Assembly (NCBI RefSeq): GCF_017592545.1 | Contig: NZ_JAGFOA010000002.1 | Span: 434,001 to 498,000 of the forward strand | Direction: 5' to 3' | Source of the DNA: Microbacterium stercoris | GTDB taxonomy: Bacteria; Actinomycetota; Actinomycetes; Actinomycetales; Microbacteriaceae | DNA: 64,000 bases | Shown: piece after piece, positions 42,999-51,212 of the stretch | Position numbering within the stretch: position 1 is the first letter of the stretch | Layout of the letters: every line of letters starts with the position of its first letter | The notes under the pieces: generated by a model | What the model was told of the DNA's origin: nothing | Seen by the model: the letters and a program-made list of their open reading frames with translations, nothing else | The model's database searches: none | Made by a program: the position numbers and the translations under genes

Positions 42999-43886
42999 AT
43001 GTGGATCGCACCGGATCTCGCGGCCACGGTCGCCGCGATCGTCGACACGGGCAGTCTCGACGGCGCCGCCCGGGCGCTGCGCATCACCCCGTCGGCGGTC
43101 AGCCAGCGCCTGCGCACCCTCGAGGGGCAGCTCGGCCGGGTGCTGGTCGTGCGCTCCAAGCCCGCGCGGGCCACCGAGGCCGGCGCCGTGGTGGTGCGGC
43201 TCGCCCGTCAGTACGCCGTGCTGGGGCACGACGCGGGCGTCGAGCTGGGCCTCGAGGGCCCCGGGCGGATGCACGTGCCGATCGCGGTCAACTCCGACTC
43301 GCTCGCGACGTGGTTCCTGCCGGCGCTCGAGCCGATCGTGCGTGCGCACGACATCTCGCTCGAGCTCCACCGCGATGATCAGGACCGCACGATCGCGCTG
43401 CTCGAGGCGGGCACGGTGACCGCGGCCGTCACGTCGCAGCGCGACCCGATCGCCGGCTGTGTCGTCACCGCGCTCGGCGCGACGGTGTACGAGCCCGTCG
43501 CCTCGCCGGCGTTCGTCGAGCGCTGGTTCCCGGCCGGGTCGTCGCTTGACGCCCTGTCGTCGGCGCCCGTGCTCGACTACGACCGCACCGACGACCTGCA
43601 GTCGCAGTGGCTGGCGGAGCGGGGCGTGGATCCCTCGCGTCCGCCCCGGCACTATGTGCCGGCATCGGAGGACTACGCCACGGCGATCCGGCTCGGGTTC
43701 GCCTGGGGGCTGCTGCCGCCCATGCAGTCGCAGGCGGCCCTGGAGACGGGCCGGCTGGTGCGGCTCGACGGGCCGCACGTCTCGGTGCCGCTCTACTGGC
43801 AGCAGTGGAACCTGCGGTCGCCGCTGCTGAGCGACATCCGCGAGGCCGTCGTCGCCGCCGCCAGAGCAGCCCTGGAACCCGCCTGA
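42999..43886 (+). CDS. LysR family regulator of the LysG/ArgP type
   Basis: This 295-residue regulator activates the divergent exporter gene in response to basic amino acids. The N-terminal helix-turn-helix reads LAATVAAIVDTGSLDGAARA then ITPSAVSQRLRTLEGQLGRV, and the effector domain has the ArgP-like VNSDSLATWFLPAL and PPRHYVPASEDYATAIRLGFAWGLLP. The start is set by the -10 element seven bases upstream; the frame runs on upstream over the divergent gene but is not coding there. Confidence 0.92.
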   Translation: MWIAPDLAATVAAIVDTGSLDGAARALRITPSAVSQRLRTLEGQLGRVLVVRSKPARATEAGAVVVRLARQYAVLGHDAGVELGLEGPGRMHVPIAVNSDSLATWFLPALEPIVRAHDISLELHRDDQDRTIALLEAGTVTAAVTSQRDPIAGCVVTALGATVYEPVASPAFVERWFPAGSSLDALSSAPVLDYDRTDDLQSQWLAERGVDPSRPPRHYVPASEDYATAIRLGFAWGLLPPMQSQAALETGRLVRLDGPHVSVPLYWQQWNLRSPLLSDIREAVVAAARAALEPA

Positions 43887-43952
43887 CGTCCCGACGCGAC
43901 CCGGGTGCGACGGATCCGGCGTTGCCTCAGGGTGGTTGTCGGACCCGCGGGT

Positions 43953-43958
43953 TAGGGT
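43953..43958 (+). promoter_or_regulatory. Leaderless promoter of the YqaJ-type nuclease (-10 TAGGGT)
   Basis: TAGGGT ends six bases before the GTG at 43965. Confidence 0.65.
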
Positions 43959-43964
43959 CGTCAG

Positions 43965-44651
43965 GTGACGCCCGAACTGCAATCCCGGATCCTCGCGGAC
44001 TCCCGCGACCGGGTGGGCTGGCTGCGGGCCCGCGCGCGTGGCATCACCGCGACCGACGTCGCCAACCTGACGAGCGACAAGGCCATCACACGCGTGGCCG
44101 ATCAGAAGCTCATGGGCTCGCGCTTCTCGGGCAACTCGTACACCGATCACGGTCGGCGCCGCGAGCCGGAGATCGCCGCCTGGGTGGCGGCGACTCACGG
44201 CATCCAGCCGTCGAGCGCCCTCTTTCACGCCGTCGTCGAGAGGCGCCACCTGGCCACGCCCGACGGCGTCGGCCTGGACGCCCATGGCCGGCTGCGCCTG
44301 GCCGAGATCAAGACCACCAACAAGCCGTTCCGGTCGATCCCGCGCACCTACCTGCGACAGGTGTGGTGGCAGCAGCACGTCACGGGCGCCGAGCGCACGC
44401 TGTTCGTGTGGGAGGAGCACCGCGACTTCCAGCCGGTGCACGACGAGCCGAAGTCGATGTGGATCGACCGCGACGAGCGCGAGATCGGGCAGCTCGTGCG
44501 CCTTGCCACCGCCCTCATCGACGAGCTGTATCACCGCACCACCGGCAACGCCCGCCCCGTGGCTCCCGAGGCACCTGCTCCCGTGCCGGTCTCGAACCGC
44601 GAGAGGCTGCGCGAGCGCGACATCTTCCGCGCCCTCGCGCTGTCCGACTGA
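43965..44651 (+). CDS. YqaJ-like viral recombinase-type nuclease
   Basis: This 228-residue protein has the lambda-exonuclease fold of YqaJ proteins, which are normally phage recombination nucleases. Seen in order are RARARGITATDVANL, the acidic residue in GRRREPEIAAW (Glu67), TPDGVG with Asp100, and AEIKTT with Glu114 and Lys116, the PD-(D/E)xK catalytic set. No phage genes surround it and it has its own leaderless promoter, so it appears to be a resident chromosomal gene, probably in DNA repair. A TERF-like recombinase partner is not present here. Confidence 0.85.
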   Translation: MTPELQSRILADSRDRVGWLRARARGITATDVANLTSDKAITRVADQKLMGSRFSGNSYTDHGRRREPEIAAWVAATHGIQPSSALFHAVVERRHLATPDGVGLDAHGRLRLAEIKTTNKPFRSIPRTYLRQVWWQQHVTGAERTLFVWEEHRDFQPVHDEPKSMWIDRDEREIGQLVRLATALIDELYHRTTGNARPVAPEAPAPVPVSNRERLRERDIFRALALSD

Positions 44652-44664
44652 GGCGCCGCCTGGC

Positions 44665-44708
44665 GGCCCCGGCTCGGCGCGGCCCCGTCTCGGCGCGGCC
44701 CCGGCTCG
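44665..44708. repeat. 16-bp tandem repeat, 2.75 copies
   Basis: GGCCCCGGCTCGGCGC at 44665-44680, then the same unit with one change at 44681-44696, then 12 bases of a third. It fills the gap between two convergent genes and may act as a terminator-like structure. Confidence 0.7.
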
Positions 44709-44713
44709 AGGCG

Positions 44714-45178
44714 TTATTCGTTCGCGGCACGCACCTCGTCGAGGGCGCCCGCGACGAGGCGGGCACGTTCGATGCCGATCACGTCGATGAAGTGCTCACG
44801 GTTGATCTCGGCGGTGAGCGCGCGCAGCTCGATCGCCATCTCGCGTCCCTCGGGCGTCAGGATGAGCTGCGTCACGCGGCGATCGCCCGGAACCGGGGTG
44901 CGCTCCACGAGGCCGCGGGCACACAGGCGGTCGGCGATCTTCGTGTAGCCGCCGCTGGTGAAGCTCGCGCTGCGTGCGAGCTCGGTCATCGTGCCGCAGC
45001 CCGACTCGCGACCGCCGAGCACGACCATGGTGTCGACCTCGGCCTCGTTCAGGCCGAAGCGCTCCCGGAGGACGGCCAGCAGGCGGCGGTGCGCGATGCC
45101 CGCCGCCCGGATGACCGACCCCCACAGCTCGATCGCGTCGTCGTCGCTGATCTTCTCTGTGCGGGCCACGTCGTCCAC
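44714..45178 (-). CDS. MarR family transcriptional regulator
   Basis: This 154-residue winged-helix regulator has the expected core: LLAVLRERFGLNEAEVDTMVVL, ASFTSGGYTKIADRLCARGLVERT and the wing DRRVTQLILTPEGREMAIE. GTG start one base after the stop of the DoxX-MFS gene, so it is the last gene of that minus-strand cluster. The inverted repeat CTTGCGAGCAAG at 49718-49729, upstream of the first gene of the cluster, has the TTGCNNGCAA shape many MarR proteins bind, making this the probable regulator. Confidence 0.92.
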   Translation of the reverse strand: MDDVARTEKISDDDAIELWGSVIRAAGIAHRRLLAVLRERFGLNEAEVDTMVVLGGRESGCGTMTELARSASFTSGGYTKIADRLCARGLVERTPVPGDRRVTQLILTPEGREMAIELRALTAEINREHFIDVIGIERARLVAGALDEVRAANE

Positions 45179-45179
45179 C

Positions 45180-46934
45180 CTATTCGCGGGGAGAGCCGTC
45201 GGTCCGGCGCGCCGGCACGAGGTTCACGATCAGCGCGACCGCGGCCAGAGCGATCACCGCGAGCAGGACGATCCGAGTCGCGATCTGCAGAGGCAGGATG
45301 GCGGCGAGCCCGCCGATGGTGAGGATCGGCACGGCGAGAGCGCCCTGGGCCGCCACGAAGTAGGTGGCCACCGAGCGGGCGTGGAGAGCGTGCGGCACGG
45401 CCGATCCCACCGCGCGCAGCCCGCCAGAGAAGGTGAGGCCGGCGCCGAAGCCGCCGAGCACGGTGCCGATCGCGAAGATCGCCAGCTGCTCTGTCTCGAA
45501 GCCGATCAGCACGAGCGCGAGCGATGCGATGAGGATCGGCAGGCCGACCAGCACGATCACGCGCGGCGCGAAGCGGCGACCGAGCAGCTGAGCGATGACG
45601 CCGATCTCGAAGAGCACGAAGGTGGCAAGGCCCGCCACGGCGAGGTTGTGCACATCGAGCGACTGCGCGATGAAGCGCGGGGTGAGGCTCGAGAACAGGC
45701 CCAGCAGAGTGAAGGTCGGCACCACGGCGAAGGCGGCACGCACGTAGACCCCGAGCGCCGAGCGCGGCACGCCGATGTTGAGACGGGCGCGCAGACGCGA
45801 CGGATCGGCCGTGCGGTTCGTCTCCGGCAGCAGCAGCGCGAACACCGTGGCGATCACCGTCAGCGCGAGGAACACGATGAACACGAGCATCGTCGGCATC
45901 ACGAGGTACTGGGCGAACACGCCGGCGAGCAGCGGCCCGAGGCCGAGGCCGCCCATGTTCGCGACCGTCGACACGACCTGCGGAGTGGCCGTGTTCTCGC
46001 CCTCGTAGGCCTCGGCCAGACCCGCGGTCACCGCCGAGGTGATGAGACCCACGCCGATGCCCGACAGGAGGCGCGCGATCAGCAGCACGGCGACGGATCC
46101 GCCGATCAGGAAGAGCACCGCGGATGCGACCGTGATGAGCACGGAGGCGATGATCAACGGCCGGCGGCCCACCTGATCCGACAACCCTCCGGCCACCACG
46201 AGGGCGAGCAGGGTGCCGAGCACATAGATCGCGAAGATCCACGTGGTGACGGAGGCGTCGAAGCCCAGTTCGGCGCCCCACAGCGTGTAGAGCGGGATGG
46301 GAAGGGTGCCGCCCGTGGTGAGAAGGGCGAACGTGAGAGCCATCGCGAGGAAGGCGCCACGCCGCCCGAGCCGGGCGCGAGGACGGATGCGAGAGCGGAC
46401 GGGGGAGACGGTCATTTCGACGGCCCGGCTTTCTGGGTGCGTGGGAACAGGACGGTGGAGGAGGAGTCGCACGGCGGCGGCTCCGCCCAGCCCGAGGGCG
46501 GCGGCCGCGAGGCCGACCCACCCGGGAAGGCCGGTGAGCCCGAGGAGGGCGTCGACCGACCAGGCGCCGGGACCGGTGAGGCCCAGCGCGATCGAGAGGA
46601 TCACGAGCACCAGGGGGTACTCGATGCCGTCGTGCTGCACCCACAGGCCCTTGGTGGCCTTGACGGTGAGGGCGACGGCCATGACCCCGGTCGCGGTCGC
46701 CGCCGCGACCGGAGTCAGCGCTCCGAACAGGAAGAGGACGCCGGCGAGGATCTGACCCCCGCCCGCGGCGAGGGCCGTCAGCCGGCCTCCCCGGAATCCG
46801 TCGTCGGCGAACTCGCGGCTGCCACCGTCGAGTCCTTCGCCTCCGAACAGATGGGACACCTTCTGAAGTCCGTGCCCCGCGAGGAAGAACCCGAGCACCA
46901 GGCGCAGCGCCAGCAGTCCGAGGTCGATTCCCAT
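45180..46934 (-). CDS. DoxX domain fused to an MFS transporter
   Basis: This 584-residue membrane protein joins two families in one uninterrupted frame. Residues 1-~165 are a DoxX-like domain: LALRLVLGFFLAGHGLQKVS, then four hydrophobic segments. Residues ~190-584 form a 12-helix major facilitator transporter with the GGLSDQVGRRPL loop motif and a sugar/drug-efflux-like layout. An internal ATG (residue 174) has no ribosome binding site, while the first ATG has AAGGAG, so a single fused protein is favoured. Two separate genes joined by loss of a stop is the alternative. Substrate unknown. Confidence 0.82.
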   Translation of the reverse strand: MGIDLGLLALRLVLGFFLAGHGLQKVSHLFGGEGLDGGSREFADDGFRGGRLTALAAGGGQILAGVLFLFGALTPVAAATATGVMAVALTVKATKGLWVQHDGIEYPLVLVILSIALGLTGPGAWSVDALLGLTGLPGWVGLAAAALGLGGAAAVRLLLHRPVPTHPESRAVEMTVSPVRSRIRPRARLGRRGAFLAMALTFALLTTGGTLPIPLYTLWGAELGFDASVTTWIFAIYVLGTLLALVVAGGLSDQVGRRPLIIASVLITVASAVLFLIGGSVAVLLIARLLSGIGVGLITSAVTAGLAEAYEGENTATPQVVSTVANMGGLGLGPLLAGVFAQYLVMPTMLVFIVFLALTVIATVFALLLPETNRTADPSRLRARLNIGVPRSALGVYVRAAFAVVPTFTLLGLFSSLTPRFIAQSLDVHNLAVAGLATFVLFEIGVIAQLLGRRFAPRVIVLVGLPILIASLALVLIGFETEQLAIFAIGTVLGGFGAGLTFSGGLRAVGSAVPHALHARSVATYFVAAQGALAVPILTIGGLAAILPLQIATRIVLLAVIALAAVALIVNLVPARRTDGSPRE

Positions 46935-46969
46935 GTCCAGCTCCTTCTTCTCGTTCGTCTCGCGGCCGG

Positions 46970-47006
46970 GGGCGACGGATCCGGTTCGGGTCCGGATCCG
47001 TCGCCC
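46970..47006 (-). terminator. Intercistronic hairpin before the DoxX-MFS gene
   Basis: Perfect 15-bp arms GGGCGACGGATCCGG / CCGGATCCGTCGCCC around a 7-nt loop, between the isochorismatase and DoxX-MFS genes. It may attenuate read-through within the cluster. Confidence 0.7.
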
Positions 47007-47016
47007 AGCGGGCCGG

Positions 47017-47682
47017 TCAGCCCGCGTTGCCGCCGATGAACTCGCCGGCGTAGAACAGGCCGAGGCCGTACGAGCCGCCGTGCTCCTTCACGACGTCGGT
47101 CGTGGCGGCGTAGGTCTCACCGCGCGCCCAGTCGCGCTGCAGCTCGAGCAGCACCTGAATCCACGTGACCGGCACGGCGCCGGCCTGCACCATGCGCGTC
47201 ACGGCGTTGTCGTGCGCGACCTTGGTGACACCGCCCGAGGCGTCGGTGACGACGTAGACCTCGTAGCCCTGAGCGAGTGCCGAGAGCGTGGGGAGCACGA
47301 TGCAGACCTCGGTCCACAGGCCCGAGATGACGATCTTGCGTCGACCGGTGGCCTTGATCGCGTCGACGACGCTCTGGTCCTCCCAGGCGTTCATCGTGGT
47401 GCGGTCGATCGGCGTCTGCTCCGGGAACACGGCCTGCAGCGACGGCTGGATGCTGCCCGAGAAGCCCTTCGCGGCCACCGTCGTCAGGATCGTCGGCACG
47501 TCGAAGGCCTTTGCCGCCTTCGCAAGGCCCACGGTCGCGTTGATGATCGACTGGCGGTCATCCGATCCGACACCGAAGTACATCTGCGGCTGGTGGTCGA
47601 CGAAGAGGAACACGGCGTTGTCGGGCGTGATCAGGTCATCGCTGGGGGTGGCCGTGATGTTGTCCAGGGTGAAATCGGTCAT
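47017..47682 (-). CDS. Isochorismatase-like cysteine hydrolase (YcaC type)
   Basis: This 221-residue cytoplasmic hydrolase has the isochorismatase fold. The catalytic aspartate is in AVFLFVDHQPQMYFG and the nucleophilic cysteine in ISGLWTEVCIVLPTL, with the YVVTDASGGV strand following. It matches the YcaC branch, whose substrate is unknown. The ATG was chosen for its MTDFTLDNITATPSDDL N-terminus and an AAAGAGC upstream. It lies between the amidohydrolase and DoxX-MFS genes on the same strand, and the three may handle one xenobiotic or signal. Confidence 0.9.
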   Translation of the reverse strand: MTDFTLDNITATPSDDLITPDNAVFLFVDHQPQMYFGVGSDDRQSIINATVGLAKAAKAFDVPTILTTVAAKGFSGSIQPSLQAVFPEQTPIDRTTMNAWEDQSVVDAIKATGRRKIVISGLWTEVCIVLPTLSALAQGYEVYVVTDASGGVTKVAHDNAVTRMVQAGAVPVTWIQVLLELQRDWARGETYAATTDVVKEHGGSYGLGLFYAGEFIGGNAG

Positions 47683-47761
47683 TGCTCTTTCTTTCTCTTG
47701 GGTCCGCCTCGTGAGCGGGGTTCGGGTCCGTCGGGTGACGGAGGTTCGGGGAGGAATCGGA

Positions 47762-49654
47762 TCAGTGCGCATGCGTCTCGAAGGCGGATGCCTCGATCAC
47801 GGGCACGGGAGATCCGGTGCGGGCCTCGCGCCACTGGCGCTGCAGCTCGCTGTCGGCCGCGGCCTCGGCGATGAGCCGCGCCTGGGCGGCCCCGCCCTTC
47901 GACGGCGCGGACGTGGCGTGGTAGCCGCCGAAGTGCGCGACGGGGCTCCACTCGGGCGTCACCGCGGGCAGCTGCTCGTCGAGGCCCTCGTACTCGCCGG
48001 CCGCGTAGACCACGCGCCCGTCGACCACGGTGAGCAGCGACTCGATATGCGGGATGTCCTCGGCGTCGACCGCGAAGAAGTCGTCCGACAGGATCGACAG
48101 ATCGCCGTAGTAGCCCTCGCGCAGGATGCCCTTCACGTCGGCCTCGCCCGTGAGTCTCGCGCCGGCGTGGGTGTACATCTCGAGCGCGGTCTCGCGGTCG
48201 ACGACGTTGGCGAGCGACGACAGCGTCGTGCCGCCCAGGGTCTTGCGAGTGACGAGCCAGTGCAGCGCGACCCAGGGGTTGTACGACGAGACGCGCGTCG
48301 CGTCGGTGCCGGCCCCCACGGTCACACCGCGAGCCAGCAGCCCTCGCACCGGGGGAGCGGTCTCGGCGGCATGCGTCCCGTAGCGCGAGACGAACGCCTC
48401 GCCCTGGAAGGACATCCGGTTCTGCACGGACACGGATCCGCCCAGCGCCGCGACGCGCTCGATGCTCTCGGGGCTCATGGTCTCGGCGTGGTCGAACAGC
48501 CAGCTGGCGTCCGACCCGAACAGGCCCTCGGCGGCGAGCCTCTCGAACACCGCGAGATCGCGCTGGATCGTCTCGTCGTAGGTGGCATGCAGGCGGAAGC
48601 CCCAGCCGTTCTCGCGCAGCAGGCGCACCGCCGCCTCGAACTCGGCCTCGTAGCCCGCACCCAGTTCGGGACGCGGCTCGGCGAAGTTCTCGAAGTCGGC
48701 CGCGCTCCACGTGAGGTTCTCGCCGGCCCCGTTCAGGCGCAGGAAGGCATCGCCCTCGCCCGGGCGGATCATGCCGATCCAGCGCTTCAGGTCGTCGATC
48801 TCCTGTCCGCCCACCTGCGGGAACAGGTGGTAAGCGATCCGGACGGTCAGCTCCTTCTTCTCCGCGAGCTCCATCACGGTGCCGTAGTTGTCGGGGAAGT
48901 TCTGGAAGCCGCCGGCCGCGTCGATCGCCGAGGTCAGGCCGAAGCGATTGAGCTCGCGCAGGTAGTGGCGGGTCGAGGCCGCCTTCTCGTCCTCGGGCAG
49001 GGTCGGCGCCGCCGCCAGGGTGGAGTACAGGATGAGCGCGCCGGGCGCGGCGAGCAGCATTCCGGTGGGCTCGCCGTCGCGGCCACGCACGATCTGGCCA
49101 CCCGGAGGGTTGGGGGTGTCCTTCGTGAATCCCGCGGCCTTCACGGCGGCGCGGTTCAGGATGGCCGACTGGTACAGGTTCAGGATGAACACCGGCGTCT
49201 CGGGGGCGGCCGCGTTGAGCTCGCGCACCGTGGGGAGGCGCTTCTCGACGAACTGCTCCTTGGTGAAGCCTCCGACCACACGCACCCACTGTCCGCGGGG
49301 CGTCCGGGCGACCTGCTCGCGCAGCATGTCGAGGCCGATCTTCAGCGACGGCACTCCGTCCCACCGCAGCTCGAGCACGTAGTTGAGGCCTCCGCGGATC
49401 ACGTGCAGGTGCGAGTCGTTCAGCCCCGGGATGACGCGGCGTCCCTGCGCGTCGATGACGCGCGTGCCGACACCGACGAGCGGCAGGATCTCGGCGTCGT
49501 GTCCGACGGCCGTGATGACGCCGTCCGTGATCGCGACTGCGCTCGCCGCGGGGCGGGCGGGATCCCCTGTGTGAACCTTTGCATTGCGGACGACCACGTC
49601 GGCGGGGGAGGAGGTCTTCCCCGGCGTGATCCCCCTGACGGGCATGGTGGCCAT
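47762..49654 (-). CDS. Amidohydrolase family protein (YtcJ-like)
   Basis: This 630-residue metal-dependent hydrolase has the composite layout of YtcJ/AepA-like amidohydrolases. It shows VVVRNAKVHTGDP, the first metal motif IPGLNDSHLHVIRGG, the FRLHATYDETI and SWLFDHAETM histidines, GTDATRVSSYNPW with the catalytic aspartate and a final beta-sandwich (GDLSILSDDFF). No signal peptide. The reaction is unknown; related enzymes open cyclic amides or deacylate N-acyl compounds. It is the first gene of the cluster and has a MarR-like palindrome 64 bp upstream. Confidence 0.9.
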   Translation of the reverse strand: MATMPVRGITPGKTSSPADVVVRNAKVHTGDPARPAASAVAITDGVITAVGHDAEILPLVGVGTRVIDAQGRRVIPGLNDSHLHVIRGGLNYVLELRWDGVPSLKIGLDMLREQVARTPRGQWVRVVGGFTKEQFVEKRLPTVRELNAAAPETPVFILNLYQSAILNRAAVKAAGFTKDTPNPPGGQIVRGRDGEPTGMLLAAPGALILYSTLAAAPTLPEDEKAASTRHYLRELNRFGLTSAIDAAGGFQNFPDNYGTVMELAEKKELTVRIAYHLFPQVGGQEIDDLKRWIGMIRPGEGDAFLRLNGAGENLTWSAADFENFAEPRPELGAGYEAEFEAAVRLLRENGWGFRLHATYDETIQRDLAVFERLAAEGLFGSDASWLFDHAETMSPESIERVAALGGSVSVQNRMSFQGEAFVSRYGTHAAETAPPVRGLLARGVTVGAGTDATRVSSYNPWVALHWLVTRKTLGGTTLSSLANVVDRETALEMYTHAGARLTGEADVKGILREGYYGDLSILSDDFFAVDAEDIPHIESLLTVVDGRVVYAAGEYEGLDEQLPAVTPEWSPVAHFGGYHATSAPSKGGAAQARLIAEAAADSELQRQWREARTGSPVPVIEASAFETHAH

Positions 49655-49717
49655 GTCGTTCTTCTTCCTGTGCTGCCGTCTCGTTGCTTATCTCGATGAC
49701 GTTCAGTGTGGAAGAAG

Positions 49718-49729
49718 CTTGCGAGCAAG
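49718..49729. promoter_or_regulatory. MarR-type operator candidate
   Basis: CTTGCGAGCAAG is a perfect inverted repeat of the TTGCNNGCAA form, in the promoter region of the amidohydrolase cluster that ends with a MarR gene. Confidence 0.5.
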
Positions 49730-49829
49730 ATATTCATTCCGGATCGATGAAGATCTGGATCTCGGGCGTGTCGCGCCCGGCCGGTCGGCGCCCGGTCGGC
49801 GCCGGTTCGGCGTCCGCGTTCGACCGTGT

Positions 49830-49835
49830 TAGAGT
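49830..49835 (+). promoter_or_regulatory. Promoter -10 (TAGAGT) of rplJL
   Basis: TAGAGT, with TTCGGC 18 bp upstream as a weak -35, just before the L10 leader. Confidence 0.5.
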
Positions 49836-49841
49836 GGGGGA

Positions 49842-50043
49842 AGCCGAAGACCGCCGGTCATCGTCATGCGCTTGCGCGAGACGACCGAAGCACTGCATCG
49901 CAGGGGCCCGCGCAGGTGTACGAACGAAATCCTTCTGGATCCACGCTCCGTGCGCTTGCGCCGGAGCGTTCTGCTTTTCGTGGGCGATCTTCTGGTCGAT
50001 GTCTCACCGCCGTGAGATGTCCCGAACAGATCTAGGAGTGACC
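49842..50043 (+). ncRNA. Ribosomal protein L10 leader
   Basis: The ~200-nt region before rplJ has features of the L10 leader found upstream of bacterial rplJL: CGAAGACCGCCGGTC near the start, the internal GCATCGCAGGGGCCCGCGCA and a GCTCCGTGCGCTTGCGCCGG hairpin followed by a CTTTTCG stretch. In other bacteria the L10-L12 complex binds it to repress its own synthesis. Ends are approximate; a covariance-model search would settle it. Confidence 0.75.
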
Positions 50044-50532
50044 ATGGCGCAGAAGGATGCATCGGTCGCCGAGCTCACGAAGAACTTCGAGAACTCGAAC
50101 GCCGTCCTGCTGACCGAGTACCGCGGTCTGACGGTTGCCCAGCTCAAGCAGCTGCGCAACAGCATTCGTCAGGACGCGGACTACGCCGTGGTGAAGAACA
50201 CGCTGACGAAGATCGCGGCGAACGCCGCGGGCTTCGACTCGCTCGACGACAGCCTCAAGGGCCCGTCGGCGATCGCGTTCGTGCACGGAGACTTCGTCTC
50301 CACCGCGAAGGCCCTGCGTGACTTCGCCAAGGCCAACCCGCTTCTCGTGATCAAGGGCGGCGTCTTCGAGGGCAAGGCCCTCAGCGCTGCCGAGGTCGAC
50401 ACCTACGCTTCGCTCGAGAGCCGTGAGGTTCTGCTCGCGAAGGCCGCAGGCATGATGAAGGCGACGATGGGCAAGGCTGCCGCCACCATCGACGCTCTTC
50501 GCGAGAAGCTCGAGGGCGCCGAGGCTGCGTAA
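50044..50532 (+). CDS. rplJ: 50S ribosomal protein L10
   Basis: This 162-residue protein anchors the L7/L12 stalk to the ribosome. It shows AELTKNFENSNAVLLTEYRG, the conserved YAVVKNTLTKIAANAAGFD, the central LKGPSAIAFVHGD and the C-terminal helix MMKATMGKAAATIDALREKL that recruits L12 dimers. AGGAGTGACC precedes the ATG. It is likely feedback-controlled through the leader directly upstream and co-transcribed with rplL 48 bp downstream. Confidence 0.97.
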   Translation: MAQKDASVAELTKNFENSNAVLLTEYRGLTVAQLKQLRNSIRQDADYAVVKNTLTKIAANAAGFDSLDDSLKGPSAIAFVHGDFVSTAKALRDFAKANPLLVIKGGVFEGKALSAAEVDTYASLESREVLLAKAAGMMKATMGKAAATIDALREKLEGAEAA

Positions 50533-50580
50533 GCAGTTCGCGTTCTCTCCCACAAACCCCACTTAATTAGGAGATACATC

Positions 50581-50958
50581 ATGGCGAAGCTCACCACCGA
50601 GGAGCTCCTCGAGCAGTTTGCCGACCTCACCCTCATCGAGCTCTCCGAGTTCGTGAAGGCCTTCGAGGAGAAGTTCGACGTCACCGCCGCCGCCCCCGTC
50701 GCCGTTGCCGGTGCCGCTGGTGGCGCCGCTGAGGAGGTCGAGGAGAAGGACTCGTTCGACGTCGTCCTCGAGGCCGCCGGCGACAAGAAGATCCAGGTCA
50801 TCAAGGCCGTCCGCGAGCTCACCTCGCTCGGTCTCGGCGAGGCCAAGGCCGTCGTCGACGGCGCCCCCTCGGTCGTGCTCGAGGGCGCGAACAAGGAGGC
50901 CGCCGAGAAGGCCAAGGCGTCCCTCGAGGAGGCCGGCGCGACGGTCGTCCTCAAGTAA
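50581..50958 (+). CDS. rplL: 50S ribosomal protein L7/L12
   Basis: This 125-residue acidic stalk protein has the N-terminal dimerisation domain ([20 protein letters not shown]), the Ala-rich hinge, and the factor-binding C-terminal domain with [20 protein letters not shown] and [28 protein letters not shown] precedes the ATG. The coding sequence uses few, strongly preferred codons, as expected for a highly expressed gene. A strong terminator follows. Confidence 0.98.
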   Translation: MAKLTTEELLEQFADLTLIELSEFVKAFEEKFDVTAAAPVAVAGAAGGAAEEVEEKDSFDVVLEAAGDKKIQVIKAVRELTSLGLGEAKAVVDGAPSVVLEGANKEAAEKAKASLEEAGATVVLK

Positions 50959-50999
50959 TCTCCTTCACGGAGTTGCTTGATCGACACTGATCAACGCTG

Positions 51000-51031
51000 C
51001 GAAGGCCCCGGGAGCGATCCCGGGGCCTTCG
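51000..51031 (+). terminator. Terminator of rplJL
   Basis: Perfect arms CGAAGGCCCCGGGA / TCCCGGGGCCTTCG around GCGA, with a T-rich tail. Confidence 0.9.
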
Positions 51032-51212
51032 TCGTTCCCTCGGGCGGCCGGACATCGATGCCGATTCGGTGGTCGACCGGGGGATCCGGGATCTTATGAC
51101 GACATCGATCTGTGACCGCAACCCCGTTGTGCCTCTCCGGAGGCGCGAATACGGTGAGGGCCACAAGTTCCTTCACTCGGCCCTGGGCCGACCCCGACGA
51201 TGGGAGCAGACG

